64,000 nt of DNA from Paraphaeosphaeria minitans (lineage: Eukaryota > Ascomycota > Dothideomycetes > Pleosporales > Didymosphaeriaceae), in assembly GCA_015832175.1 (NCBI GenBank), contig WJXW01000020.1, forward strand, positions 62,001-126,000. Reading direction: 5' to 3'. The notes under the pieces were generated by a model. The model had not been told where the DNA came from. It saw only the letters and a list, made by a program, of their open reading frames with translations, and did no database searches. Below, one piece after another: positions 1 through 10,349 of this stretch (the stretch's first letter is position 1; every line of letters starts with the position of its first letter). The position numbers and the translations under genes are program-made.

Positions 1-1555
1 GGGCGGTACGCTTTTGGTTTCGTGTAGTTGTCTTTCCCTGGTTTGCGCAGCACCGCTGTGAGAGATCCCCGGAAGTGGGCCGGGCAGTAGCCCAGCTGTA
101 TGCTTTGATTGAAGATCTTCAGCATGTGTGCCGTGAGTTGGGCTCGTCCTGTTTGGAGGGCCTTGTTCGTTTTTCAGGGCCTTTGAGAGGGGAGGCTATG
201 CGGATGGCATCCTCTATCTCTTTCTCGCTTATCGGTGGTAGCCCAATTTGGCCACTGTACTCTGCATCGCGTACATCTTCCAGATTTGCTTCTGGGGGCG
301 CAGGGAAAAAGATGTCCCTGAACAATTCCGCCTTTTCGCTTGGCTCCGTGATTTCGCATTGGGTCCCCGGGTGTTGGATTGCAGGTATAACTCTTGCGGA
401 CTGTGCCTCTCTTGTTCTTGCCCATTTTGCTATCTTCCACAGTCCTTCCGGTGACTCGGCCGCCGTCTCCACTTGTTCCCTATGCTTATCCCGTAGCGCT
501 TTCTTAATGGTCCTGGCTTTGTGATTTCGTGCTGCCCGGTACGCCTCCCATGACTCTTCGGTGCAAAGCTGGTTGTGTATCCTCTTGAGCTGCTTTGACT
601 CTGCTAGAACCTCTCTGCACTCGTCATTCCACCCTTCTCTACTTTTGCTCGAGACTCGCGTCTGCGGGACGACCTTCTCTATTGCTCTCTGGACTGCTGA
701 GACCACTTCCTGTACATATCGGTCTAACGCGGTTTTGGTTGCGGGTCTTCGGAGCGGTGGCAGGGCTTCCTTCAGTGCTTTGGTGTATGCTTCTCCGTCT
801 AGTTTCTTCCAATTCCTTTTGGGCGCTATATTTGCGTTCGGTGTCGCTATGTCTAGAATCGTACTTATCGGTAGATGGTCTGAATCGTGGTCGAGTTCTT
901 CATCTACCTCGCTCTTTATCACTCGTTCAACGAGCCCCGCTGTTACGAGACATAGATCGATGGAGCTTTGTAGGTGCCTCTCTCTGTAGGTTATCGTGCC
1001 AGGGGCCAGTGTTGCGTACAGGGCGGCTTCCTCTATGATCGTAATCAGATCCTCTGCTTCCGGTTCCACAGTCTGCAGGTCTGGGCCTCCCCAGAGCGGA
1101 TGGTGTAGGTTGAAGTCGCCCAACAAGATGAACTCATCATTGTCGTGCTTGTCTAGTGTTTCGCGGACGTGTGGTAGGACGCTCTGCTGGGACGTGTACC
1201 TCGGGGGATTATACGTGTTGTAGATGCTGAGTTGCTTCTCTCCTCTTAACCTTAGCGTTACGGAACACAGGTCCCGTGTGTGCTCCTGAAATTGGACTCT
1301 GCTAGCGTCTATCCGCCTATTCACGAAGAAGCATACTCTGGTCGGTCCATCCTCTGTTCCTCCTGGGCAGTATAAGTCGAACACGTCCTTGGCCGGGTGG
1401 TGTGTTGTTGCCATGAATGGGTTCTTCCACGGTTCCTGTATTGCGAGGATGTCGTATTCGTGGGTCTTTGGGTCGCGTAGCAGCGACGCCATTACCATGT
1501 CTTTCGATTTGCGAACGTTGTACTGTAGTATACTTATCGTTGGTGTCTTATTCAT
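1..1555 (-). pseudogene. LINE ORF2 N-terminus: endonuclease plus start of reverse transcriptase, frameshifted
   Basis: The frame 1555-119 (478 aa) is an endonuclease/exonuclease/phosphatase domain with ILQYNVRKSKD, LAIQEPWKNP, LLGDFNLHHPLWGG, the SSIDLCLVT strand and the catalytic SDHLP motif, in the order expected of APE-type LINE endonucleases. It then closes at a TGA (121-119) after ASPLKGPEK. The shifted frame continues to base 1 with text typical of the RT N-terminus, including FNQSIQLGYCPAHFR and LRKPGKDNYTKPKAYR. A small deletion near 160-175 therefore broke the frame just before the RT. The catalytic YxDD region is outside the window. The enzyme would nick target DNA and prime reverse transcription. 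Confidence 0.85.
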
Positions 1556-3225
1556 GATTCAGTGTTCTCGTCGACGTCCATCTGTTGATCATGCCATTGT
1601 ATCAGTCGTGTGTTGCTTTCGATAGCTTCTAGCGCTCTCCTTGAGGGGACGATTGTCCTCTGAGGTCTATGGCTGTTCTCCTCTCCTGTCTGTTGATTCT
1701 CTCCGTCTCTTGAGCTGACTATATTTCCCGTATTAGTTCTCTTTTGTCCTCTCCGTGACAGGGAGCGGGTCCTGCCGCTCTGGACATCCTGGCTTGCTGT
1801 GGCTCCGTTGGTCCTAGTCCTTTGGCGGGCTTCCGGCATGCCTCCTCTTTGCGCGGTCCCTCCGGTTGGTTCTGGCACCGGGTGGTAACGGGGTCGGGTG
1901 TCGTAGGCGATCTTCATCTTGGCGGTTTCTGCCTTTCTCGCCGGGCACTGGCGGTTCCATGCTTCGTGCTCTCCTCGGCAGAGCGCGCATTTCTTCGTGG
2001 TGTCCAGTCCGGACTTCGAAGGGCAATCCCTGGTGTCGTGCTCCTGCGCACAATAGCCACATGCTGTTGCTGCCTTGCACTGGGTTCCTATGTGGCCGTA
2101 TTTTTGGCACTTGTAGCACTGCTTCAATCGGCACTGTCTCTCGTATCGTTCGCACTGGAAGACCTCGCCCTGCCAGACTAAGCCCTCGTCTATGATCTTG
2201 TTGGCGTCCTCTGCCTTGGTGAACTCGATCGTGATGGACGATGCTGCTTTAGTAGGCGCATTCCTAGTCAACCATCCGATGTGTTTGATCTCGGCCCGTG
2301 GGATGAACGGTTTGTTATCCTGTAGGATCTGGGTTCTGTTTTCTTCAAACTTATCCATGTCGAGCGTGCTGGTGCGGATTCCGTGTACGATTACGCCGTA
2401 GGTCGGGATCCGTACCGTTGCCTGTGCGCTGATGCGGTGGACCCAGTCATCTGCAAATTGCTGCAGTGCTTCTACTTCTTTGCTGTTGGCTGTTTTGATG
2501 CTGAGATCTCCGCTCTTCAGCTGGTTGGATGAGACGATCTTGATATGTACGATATTTTCGTTTCCACTTTGTTCAATGGCTCGTTCTACATGGGCTTTTA
2601 GATTACGGGGGTTCATAACCCGAAGGCTCTGTACGGTGGATGAGTCTCTGATATTCACGATGACCTCACGTTGTGCTTGTGCGGACGGGCCTTTGGGACT
2701 CTGTGTATTATATGCGCCTGCTAGTGTCTGGCCTCTGGCTGCCATTGCAGCGTAGGTCATCGGTCCATTTGCCTGATTTTGTATCCCCTTGGTCTTGATC
2801 TCCCTAGTAATTTCCAGAACTGCCTTGCTGGTCTCTGATGCTTCCTTCGCGGCTGCCCTCGCTTCCTCGCCTGTGTTCGTGTTCTGTTGCGTAGCTGTTG
2901 TGCATTGTCGGACGGCTTCGGTACTGCTTTTGAGTTCGTTTTTAATGTCGCTGAGTGTGTGTGCGTTCTCGGTCGCCGCAGTTTTCGCTTCTGTTTGGAG
3001 GATTCTCAGGGCGTCGCTTATCGCGCTGAGATCAGGGGTGTGCTGTACTTTCAGGATAAACGTCACCGTGCCGTGGATGATGGTCTTTACGAGGTCGGCG
3101 GGTACGGGCTGGCTGTTGGTGCGTTCGATGCAGGACAGTGAATCCTGAAGGTAGGTGCTGAGGCGTGTAGCGTGCTCGTGAATTGGGGACGGCCATGTTG
3201 CCTGTTGAGGCCATTGCGTCGCCAT
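1552..3225 (-). CDS. LINE ORF1, gag-like RNA-binding protein with zinc knuckles
   Basis: 557-aa open frame. The N-terminal half is helical and rich in Ala/Glu/Thr (about residues 60-150, probable coiled coil). The C-terminal half has three tandem cysteine-histidine knuckles: CYKCQKYGHIGTQC, CGYCAQEHDTRDC and CALCRGEHEAWNRQC (roughly residues 370-430). The tail is Arg/Ser-rich. In Tad/L1-type elements this protein coats the RNA in the ribonucleoprotein used for target-primed reverse transcription. The ATG at 3225 is the first in a long open frame. Its TGA stop (1554-1552) overlaps the ORF2 ATG (1555-1553) as ATGA, which suggests coupled termination-reinitiation for ORF2. The frame is intact, unlike ORF2. 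Confidence 0.88.
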   Translation of the reverse strand: MATQWPQQATWPSPIHEHATRLSTYLQDSLSCIERTNSQPVPADLVKTIIHGTVTFILKVQHTPDLSAISDALRILQTEAKTAATENAHTLSDIKNELKSSTEAVRQCTTATQQNTNTGEEARAAAKEASETSKAVLEITREIKTKGIQNQANGPMTYAAMAARGQTLAGAYNTQSPKGPSAQAQREVIVNIRDSSTVQSLRVMNPRNLKAHVERAIEQSGNENIVHIKIVSSNQLKSGDLSIKTANSKEVEALQQFADDWVHRISAQATVRIPTYGVIVHGIRTSTLDMDKFEENRTQILQDNKPFIPRAEIKHIGWLTRNAPTKAASSITIEFTKAEDANKIIDEGLVWQGEVFQCERYERQCRLKQCYKCQKYGHIGTQCKAATACGYCAQEHDTRDCPSKSGLDTTKKCALCRGEHEAWNRQCPARKAETAKMKIAYDTRPRYHPVPEPTGGTAQRGGMPEARQRTRTNGATASQDVQSGRTRSLSRRGQKRTNTGNIVSSRDGENQQTGEENSHRPQRTIVPSRRALEAIESNTRLIQWHDQQMDVDENTES

Positions 3226-3356
3226 GGCGCCTCAGTCGCAGTGGGCTCCTGCGCCTGGGTGCTGGCTATTCAATTGGCGTCAGGGCAAGTGTTTGCAGCT
3301 AAAATTTCGCGTTAATTCCAGGAATTAAGATTCTCGCTGTTGTGGTGTTTTTGTTC

Positions 3357-3458
3357 GAAGCTGCTCTGATTCTGGTGGGGTGGCCAGCTTACTGATCTGC
3401 CCTGCTTACTGATTTGCCCAGCTTACTGATCTGCCCAGCTTACTGATTCGACACGTTA
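3357..3458. repeat. Right terminal inverted repeat of a pogo element, with four tandem subterminal motifs
   Basis: The segment contains 'ggtggggtggcc' followed by four head-to-tail copies of a 17-bp unit (agcttactgatctgccc and variants) and ends in cgACACGTTA. Its reverse complement matches the left end of the element starting at 63339, which has two copies of the same unit, and its inner edge 'gaagctgc...gattctggtgggg' matches the right end of the element at 30642-32460. It is the right end of a pogo-type transposon, with TA target at 3457-3458, whose interior is interrupted by the LINE. The left end must lie outside the window. Confidence 0.8.
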
Positions 3459-3479
3459 TAGACAAGATATGTAGCAACG

Positions 3480-4150
3480 ACTGAGTTTCTCCAGGAGTCA
3501 TCCCTAACGTTAGTATCAGCAGCGTCAGCGCAACCTCGAACTTTCTCTCCACTTAGCGCGTGTCAGTAGCATATGCAGCATGAAACATATAACGTTAGCA
3601 CTCGTGGTATGTGTGCGGTGATCACTGAGTGCGTGTCAGGCTGTCAGCGGCATCTGGAAGAATTAATTCTTCCATGAGCAGCGCATCATGCACCACGAGC
3701 ATCAGCAGGGTTGGCACTATCGGCAGTAATCGTTTTCATCAGCATCAGCAGCATGAAACATAGCATGTGGATTTCACGGGTGTCCACATAGTGTGCGTGA
3801 GCAGCATAAGCAGCATAAAGCAATATCGAAATTTCTTTCGTCTGCGCTTGGTGTACTGTAAGCGTGATTGGGTTGTCTCCAATTAGGATTTTTGAGCATC
3901 ATATAGCACTATCGAACCTTATGCCGTCTCCACTTGCTGCACGGTCAGCGTCAGCAGCACGGAATAATTGGCATTCGTGGAATCTATGACCTCCACTCGA
4001 TGAGCGTCAGCAACATATAATACTATTGAAGTCTCATCCGTCTGCATTTGGTGTACTGTAAGCGTCAGCAGTGTGGAGCACATAGGATTCGAGGCTTCGT
4101 GGATACTATGGATCTCCACCTGATGAGGGTCAGCAGCATGCCAGTGTCGC
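3480..4150. repeat. Degenerate tandem repeat array, orientation A
   Basis: The block is built from recurring phrases such as 'gcgtcagcagcat', 'cttggtgtactgtaagcgtcagcag', 'ttcgtggaatctatg' and 'cctccac...gatgagcgtcagca', with a period of roughly 60 bp and strong divergence. The reverse complement of the same phrases makes up 6190-6620. Open frames here (for example 3919-4119 minus) only translate the repeats. The array also holds two copies of TAACGTTA (3505-3512 and 3590-3597). Confidence 0.65.
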
Positions 4151-4873
4151 GCATACGACGAACGTCTCTTCCTGCCCAGGACCTGCAGGCAACGCTGTAC
4201 GCTTCCCCCTTCCCAGCATAGCAGATCCTTTGCAGGCCGATCGACGGTGTCTCCTATGCAGATGACGCTGCCGCTCGCGAGTTGGTAAGAGGCAGTTCGA
4301 GGGTCATGGGGAAGGCCTCCTCTTCGTCGTCGTCGATGGATATATACGCCGGCCCTCCGCGCTCGCCAATCAATTCATCATCAAGTTACAGTGTACTGCA
4401 CGATTATAGCTAACGCAAATGCTTGCATCAGAGATAAGTCGTCGCGTCGCCCTCCAGCTCCGTAGACCGCCGCTGATCCTTCGTCCGACCCGCCACGCAC
4501 TCGTGCTCTCGAGCACATCGCAAGCGATGCGTGTAATAAAGTGTAGCCGCTGGTCTTATAGCTCACAAGGATAAGGTGAGAGAGTGGGCTCATTGTTCTG
4601 AGGTGGGACCAGAGAGGACCTTGTTTGGAATTTGGGCTACGTTATGTCTTGCGTCTGTAGATGGACCCAATTATATCTTCTCATGGAATCTCAAGAGCGC
4701 CATATTTCATGTGGCCCTTCAAATCCCGAGCGAATCACCAATACAAGACTGCAATTTACCAGAACGATCAGAATAGGAAAGCGAACAGGAGAATCAGACG
4801 AGCCGCGAGGTACCGGTGAGAGCAAAGGAAAGGAAGTCAATGCGACATTTTCAAGGCCACATCTACAGCGAAC
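4151..4873. other. No convincing gene
   Basis: I see no conserved protein, RNA gene or repeat that I can support. A short purine/pyrimidine stretch with cgtcgtcgtcg (about 4326) is the only low-complexity feature. Short open frames on both strands lack family resemblance. Confidence 0.4.
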
Positions 4874-5351
4874 TTATTTCTGTGCTCGTGTTGTCTGGTA
4901 CCCATCACGCCGTGCCACCGCGTTTCTTTGCCCCTTTTCTGCCCCAAAGCGAGGACATTCCTCAGCTCGCAACTCCTGGTCTTGTCCTTGCAGGAGCCCT
5001 GGGGTGAGCGTAGTGGTCGACCCACTTAGTAAATTTTGGAAGTATTCTTCGTACGCTCGCGCCTTGGTCCTATCTCTTGTGTCCCAGAGTCGAGAACGAC
5101 CGTGTCTACGCTTTGAGCATGGCATGGCTTGTCTCTTCTGACTTTTTTTCGTCACGGTCATTATCGTTGCCTGCCTCTCTTCTCTCAAGTTGCAAGTCGT
5201 AGAGTCAATAGGCTTGTTTCGGGCGCAAGAGGATCTGGAGCGTCGCGGTTCCGCCATCAGTCTAGGCTTGAATACTGTCCATATTGTTCGCGGGAAACAG
5301 CAGCCTATTCGATGACTTACCTGATGTCTTATGTTTTGGATTCGTTTCCAT
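4874..5351 (-). CDS. Small basic hypothetical protein, two exons
   Basis: I propose exon 1 at 5351-5321 (ATG at 5351), a 46-nt intron 5320-5275 with a GTAAGT donor and an ACAG acceptor, and exon 2 at 5274-4874. The joined frame gives about 143 residues. It is Lys/Arg-rich with VTKKSQKRQ and CSKRRHGRSR, possible nuclear-localisation clusters, followed by a helix-prone segment around RAYEEYFQNLLSG and a Gln/Glu-rich tail. A longer unspliced frame runs up to 5635, but its upstream part has unnatural composition and the canonical donor argues for splicing. I do not recognise the family and no function is assigned. Composition and intron signals are the only support. Confidence 0.4.
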
Positions 5352-5759
5352 GATGCTATGACCAGAGGAGGAGATACTGTGGAGGTGTCAAGGCATGCCC
5401 ATCGCGAGCCAGAAACCTGTAGATATGGCCGCGCAAAGCTTACCAACACGCTGACAACCAACTTACTAAAGTCCAGAAGTTCAGGACGAAGCCATGTGGG
5501 AAAGGGACACCAAGGGTGGAGAACAATCAAATGCAGCAAGTCATCCGACCACACGGGATGTTGTCCGCGTAGGCCAATCGGAGATGCGAAGCTGCGTAAG
5601 GGTTGCTGTGGTAGTAACACTCTTCCGGTTTGCATAGCATTTCAGTTCTTACGCTCACGCCCACCCCGGTCTCGATCGGCATCATTGCTATGCTGCAGCG
5701 CTAATGCCTATAGATCACTAGCGAAGCGATCTGCCTGACGTGCTGATTGTAATGAATGT
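5352..5759. other. No convincing gene
   Basis: Only short overlapping frames on both strands, none with a recognisable domain or splice structure. Confidence 0.4.
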
Positions 5760-7800
5760 GTAGCAGATTCCCCTTCCGAGGCTAACCGACATTGCTGAGG
5801 CGCCAATGGTGATGCTGAGCATAAGCAACCCCCCCTTTCGACGCTACCAAGCCGTATTGGAGTGCTGACGGGAATGGTTACAACTAAGTAAATGCTCAAT
5901 TTCTTGAGAGTGACGGCTTGGCAGCCGATCGATGGCGATCTGTCTGATGCGCACAGACAGTGAGCATCAAAGTGATGATTGCAGTGTGATCAAGATGCTT
6001 ACGCGGTGCGGGCGTGTGGCGTGCGAAAATGCCGCGGAGCGAAAAGGACCTGCAGCACTACCTGAATTCAAGGATGTATCAGAAATGGACCAACACAATG
6101 TACCGTATTACTGCTGAGGACTAAGCTGCGGGCTATGCCGCGGTCCGCGTCCCTCGGGTGCGGTCCTTCCATTATTACCGCGGCTGAACTCCTATGACTG
6201 GCCCAATGCACTACGTGATACCCACAGAAGTTCCACGAATGCTGTGTGCTCCATTGCTGACACTCACCAAGTGAAGACCATAGAAATTCCACAAATGCGA
6301 ATTCTTCCATCCTGCTTGTGCTTACCGTGCATGAAGTGGAGAAGGAAGAGTTTTCAATAGTGCCATATCCTGCTGACACTCACAAACTGGAGACGGCTTA
6401 GTTCCACGAATGACAATTCCTCCATCCTGCTGACGCTCACCGTGCATGAAGTGGATACGGCAGAATTTTCAATACTGCCATATCCTGCTCACACACACGA
6501 AGTGGAGACCTATCAGAAACTTCGATAATTGTATATGCTGCTGATGCTGCCAATATGCACTAAGTGGAGACCGCAATTTTTTTGCTATATGCTGCTAATG
6601 CCGCCGCTGACACGTACACCACAGAAATCTATATGCAGCTTACTGCTGCTGCTGCTGACGCTGGCGACCCTGCTGATGCCAAGACTGACTGCGAACAATT
6701 TCCGCTTCCGACTGCTGATTCCGATGCTCACAACAAGCAAATGTCGTCCCCTACCCTTGCTTAGTTGATATATAGAGCTGATGGCTTGGCGGCCGATATT
6801 TGCCCACGGCTACGGGATGATGTAGTAGAGCCCACATCAGCACCTGTGCAGCAGATCGATGGGGATCGTCCATTGCGCACAGACGGGGCACGTTAAGGTC
6901 ATGGCTGCAGTTACGTCTAAGATGCTTACGCGCTACAGTGCTATTACGTATTGGGCTAGGGAATATGCCGGAGCCAAGAAGGTACCTTTGAGCAGCGCTC
7001 GAACCATGCTGCTTTGCAGATGTCATGCGGACTGAGGACAACATGGGCTTGCCAGGAACTTCCCTCAATAGACCAGCGCTGCGATGGTCAAGGTGATAAT
7101 GTCAGATTGATGAGGGTTTTGGATGAACGATAAATGCACGTCATGAACGTTTTTCGATGATTGGTCGGTGGAATGGCTCAATGGAGTGTCCTAGTCTTGC
7201 TAGCGTTGTATTAGCATGCTACTGATGACTATGAATCACTGACGATGCGAACCATCTGAAGTGCTTACCTACCGTAATCCAATGTCCAGCAGATTCCCCT
7301 ACCGAGGCCAATTGACATTGCTGATTTGATGCTGAGCATAACCAAACTCCGCGTCCGACGCTAAAACGCCGCATTGGCACTGCTGATGGGAGTGCTTATT
7401 GCTGGCAGATGCCAGCCTCCACACTGGCTTGGCAGCCGATATCCACCAGGTCATGCATCGGCGCGCACGTGAGCACCTGCAGCCGATCGATGGCGATCCA
7501 TCCGATACACAGACAGTGAGCATCAAAGTGATGACTGCAGTGAGATTAAGATGCTTACGCGCTGCAGGACTGTACCTACCGCATCGCACTAAATGGCGTG
7601 GTCAAAGTGCCGCGGAGCGGGAGCGGACCTGGAGCAACACCCGAACCACATTGCGCTACCATTTTTTCGCAATGCAAGGGACGCCTCCTACCCAGAGATC
7701 TAAGCGTCTGTCCGAAGCGGGAAAGTGTTACTTCTGGCAGCTAAGCTGCGGGCTATGCCGCGGTCCGCCTCGGGGCGACGGATCGCTGTCGTAGCCGCAC
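5760..7800. repeat. Three diverged direct copies of a noncoding segment
   Basis: Related blocks lie at about 5760-6170, 6780-7070 and 7290-7800. Shared landmarks in order are 'agattccccttccgaggc', 'gacattgctga', 'atgctgagcataa', 'cttggcagccgat', 'gatcgatggcgatc', 'gtgagcatcaaagtgatga', 'aagatgcttacgcg', 'tgccgcggagcg' and 'taagctgcgggctatgccg'. The middle copy is the most diverged and shortest. No copy holds a plausible gene, so this is probably an old repeat family or tandem segmental duplication. Confidence 0.65.
6190..6620. repeat. Degenerate tandem repeat array, orientation B
   Basis: Repeats of the type 'ttccacgaatg..aattc.tccatcctgctgacgctcaccgtgcatgaagtgga' recur about every 60-100 bp. 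The reverse complement corresponds to the array at 3480-4150, so the two arrays form an inverted, imperfect pair about 2 kb apart. The run then grades into a CTG/CCG-rich stretch near 6590-6670. Confidence 0.6.
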
Positions 7801-8034
7801 TTTTGACACCGAAGCCCAGAGAGGCCTCTACCGGCTACCGTCAATGTTTGTCGCTGCCATGCTTGATCGGAAAAGCTCCAACACGGCTTTACGCACACAT
7901 AATCACATGTTATGCCCGGAATTCTTTCCTGCTGAAGAAGGACGGGATCACGTGGTGCTGATAGTGTGGAGATTACGGATCAAAAACCGTGCAAGAAGTC
8001 CCCGGGTTGCTAGGTGCCGGTACGGTACCTACGG

Positions 8035-10113
8035 TAACGTGTCCGTGCACTCAACGCCCGGATTCAGTCAACGCCCCGCTGAACACCATAACACCTTAAT
8101 CAGAATAACGCTGTAAGTCCAACACAATCGCTATTGTTACAATATTCTGTAGTAGAGTGCTACAATGATGCTTGCGACCAACCTGCACTATTTATATTTA
8201 CTTGGAAGCTTAACGTTGCGGCCGCGCCGCGTAGTTTTGGTTGGAGCTGCTGATGCGGCACCTGAGGCGTCTGCAGTAAGTACAGCGTCAACCACACGTT
8301 TCTTACGCTTGTTGCTCAGTGTAGATGGCTGCGACGCCTTCCTCTTACCGTTCTGGGTAGATTGTAGAGCTTTTGCTGCGTCAAGAGCCTCCTTTTCGCG
8401 AGCACGCTCTGCTACCTCCTCAGCCCTCTCCTTCCCCCTGGCTACCTTGGCTGCCTCCCGCGCCACACGCTTCTCCTCTGCAAATTCTCCTTGCACAGCT
8501 TAGCTGCCTTCCTCAACTCAGCTGTCTCGGCTTTTTGAAGTCTCCGCTCCTTCTCCTCTTGCTCCTTCACAGATTGACGTACACGCACCTCCATGGTATT
8601 CTTGACGTTGCTGAAGGTCAAGAGGCTTGCCAATCTTCTTATGATTCTTCTTAACTAATAGCGCCTCCTTTAGCCCGTTGATTTCATGGCGAAGGAGCTC
8701 GTTTTGAACGGAGATGTGGTGGAGTGAGCGGCTGAGCTTCTGCGCGTCCTTACTGCTCTGGTCCTCTACTGCAGATCGTACAAGGCGATCCAGTTTACGC
8801 CAGCCAGATTCTCTAAGTGCTGACGTAGAGCTCTCTCGCGATACCTGCTCATCTAGGGTGGTGTCGGTGAACCTTTTGAGTATAACCTCTGGATTGAATG
8901 GTGATATACCAGTCGTTTCAAAAGACTTGAGTATCGTCTCCTCCTTAAAGGAGCTCATCCACGCCTTCCAGAAAAGGGGGAAGAAGTCGCCTTTCTTGAT
9001 TGGGACTAGGCCTCGGCTCTTTTGGAGGTGGGTTGTGAGCTCGGCTGATTACGCTGATGAGAGAGGCTTGAAGAGCACTACATCAAGCGGCTGAAGCGTG
9101 TGGATCGAATGAGGGGTAAGATGGCTAGGAGAATCCTATTCTGATCACAATAGTTGATAAAATCCATAGTAACATGAGATCCATGGCCATCAAGGATAAG
9201 TAGCCGGTAAGATCGTCGAGCTTTTGCCTTCGTATAGCGATCAAACACCTGCTCAAGCCAGGCAAGGCCGATATCATTGTTTCTCCAGCCTGAAGGCGAT
9301 GAGGTGATGTGCACGCCATGCTTTCCTGTCTTGATATCCTCAACCCAGCTTGATTGTATAGCCTTGTTGGTAGCCTGATAGATGAGGCTTGGCGGCAAGG
9401 CTGCTCCATCCGCGCATACACATGCTAGGATGGTAATTCATTCACGAGACTCATCTTGGAGAGATTATCTAACCTCCTTCTTCTCCCACATCCGTCTGCT
9501 GAACACCCGTTTTGATCTACCAATAATACCAATCAAGCAGCCCTTTTCATCCATATTGTACGTGTGACGAGGCTCGATGTCATGTTCCTTTATTTTGTCA
9601 CGTAGGAAGTTAAAATACAGGCTGTATTTATCCCCTGAGTCGGCGTTGTGGCAATTGCTATCCATACTAGCTGCCCATCGAGATATCAGATGGATGCTGT
9701 GTCAGTTGATGAAGCGCGTGACCCAGCTCTCGCTCACTGACTCCTTGGCTATTGTTGACGCGAAATGTCGTATCATCTCTCTTGTAGGTGGCAAGTGACG
9801 CGCGGTGAGCCCTTCTATATAGGTAACAGGCTCCTGCTCTTGCCGGGGACTGAGTCTCCGTCGGTTGAACCCCGCAGTGGTACGCGACGTTTGAATCGCT
9901 TGGTGCCTTCGCGACAGCGTACTTCGATCAACGCCATGCTTGCTAGCTACTTTAGTATAAGAAAACGATTCCTCGGGCCTCAGCGGTTCTATTTCTTCAA
10001 TTGCAGCCGCAATTGAGCTCATGTTGGTGGCGTTATGGCACGTTGAAAGTTGGGGTGGTTTGTGTTCCGCGGGGCGTTGACTGAATCCGGGCGTTGAGTG
10101 CACGGACGCGTTA
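8035..10113 (-). mobile_element. Decayed pogo/Fot1-type DNA transposon (family 1)
   Basis: The ends are inverted repeats of 52 bp at 8035-8086 and 10062-10113, differing at two positions and both beginning with TA followed by ACGYGTCC. TA is the duplicated target site expected of pogo elements. The interior encodes, on the minus strand, a DDE transposase broken by several frameshifts. The well preserved TIRs contrast with the heavily damaged gene, so this copy may still be movable by a transposase made elsewhere. Confidence 0.88.
8188..10022 (-). pseudogene. pogo-like transposase remnant, several frameshifts
   Basis: The start is the ATG at 10022. The N-terminus has a psq-type helix-turn-helix (ESFSYTKVASKHGVDRSTLS) and a CENP-B-like segment ending near FASTIAKESVSESWVTRFIN, where the frame breaks at about 9702. 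It resumes around 9665 with EPRHTYNMDEKGCLIG (first Asp), continues with LLILDGHGSHVT (second Asp, about 9180) and TLQPLDVVLFKPL (third Asp, about 9080) in another frame, then a Lys/Glu-rich coiled-coil tail from 8958, shifted again near 8600, to the stop at 8188. All three catalytic aspartates are still readable, but across at least four frame changes. Confidence 0.85.
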
Positions 10114-10347
10114 TCTCGATCCGTTTGGTCTATGTTCGCCCGAGGTGGATCCAAAGAGAGGATTTCCGTTGGCTGAAGTTTGCCAATGATCGCGCATGTT
10201 TTCGTTTGGGAGGGCCGAGCGACCGCTTTGGGAGCCATTCTGCGCTTGACCGTTTTGATTGACTGCGATAATGGGCGGAGAGTTAGGGCTCTGCTGCTCT
10301 GGCTGCGTAGTGCTAGCCGAAGTGCTTGGCTGTTGATCGGAAGGCAT
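10114..10347 (-). pseudogene. Possible host gene 5' end interrupted by the pogo insertion
   Basis: From an ATG at 10347 the frame reads MPSDQQPSTSASTTQPEQQ and continues Gln/Ser/Asn/Pro-rich, as in disordered N-termini of fungal regulators, right up to the TA where the transposon begins at 10113. On the other side of the element (below 8035) no frame continues it for long. This may be a gene cut by the element, or a chance low-complexity frame. Confidence is low because there is no domain to anchor it. Confidence 0.3.
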
Positions 10348-10349
10348 GG

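Larger units (their letters stand above)
1..3356 (-). mobile_element. Tad1-like LINE (non-LTR retrotransposon), 3' part beyond window edge
   Basis: Two consecutive minus-strand reading frames have the classic non-LTR layout: a gag-like ORF1 with three zinc knuckles, then ORF2 with an apurinic-type endonuclease followed by the beginning of a reverse transcriptase. The 5' UTR spans about 3226-3356. Its outer boundary is inferred because the sequence upstream (about 3357-3458) is the inner side and TIR of a pogo element, and because a second LINE-like 5' end near 63268-63313 shares a run around 'ggaatt...ttctcgctgtt' and stops at a comparable place. The RT core and 3' tail lie left of base 1. 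ORF2 carries a frameshift, so this copy is probably not autonomous. Class is certain; the Tad1 clade is inferred from ORF layout and RT wording. Confidence 0.9.

Noticed and set aside
75..1223. Plus-strand frames across the LINE
   Set aside because: They are antisense shadows of the endonuclease frame with Ser/Leu/Cys-biased composition and no domain.
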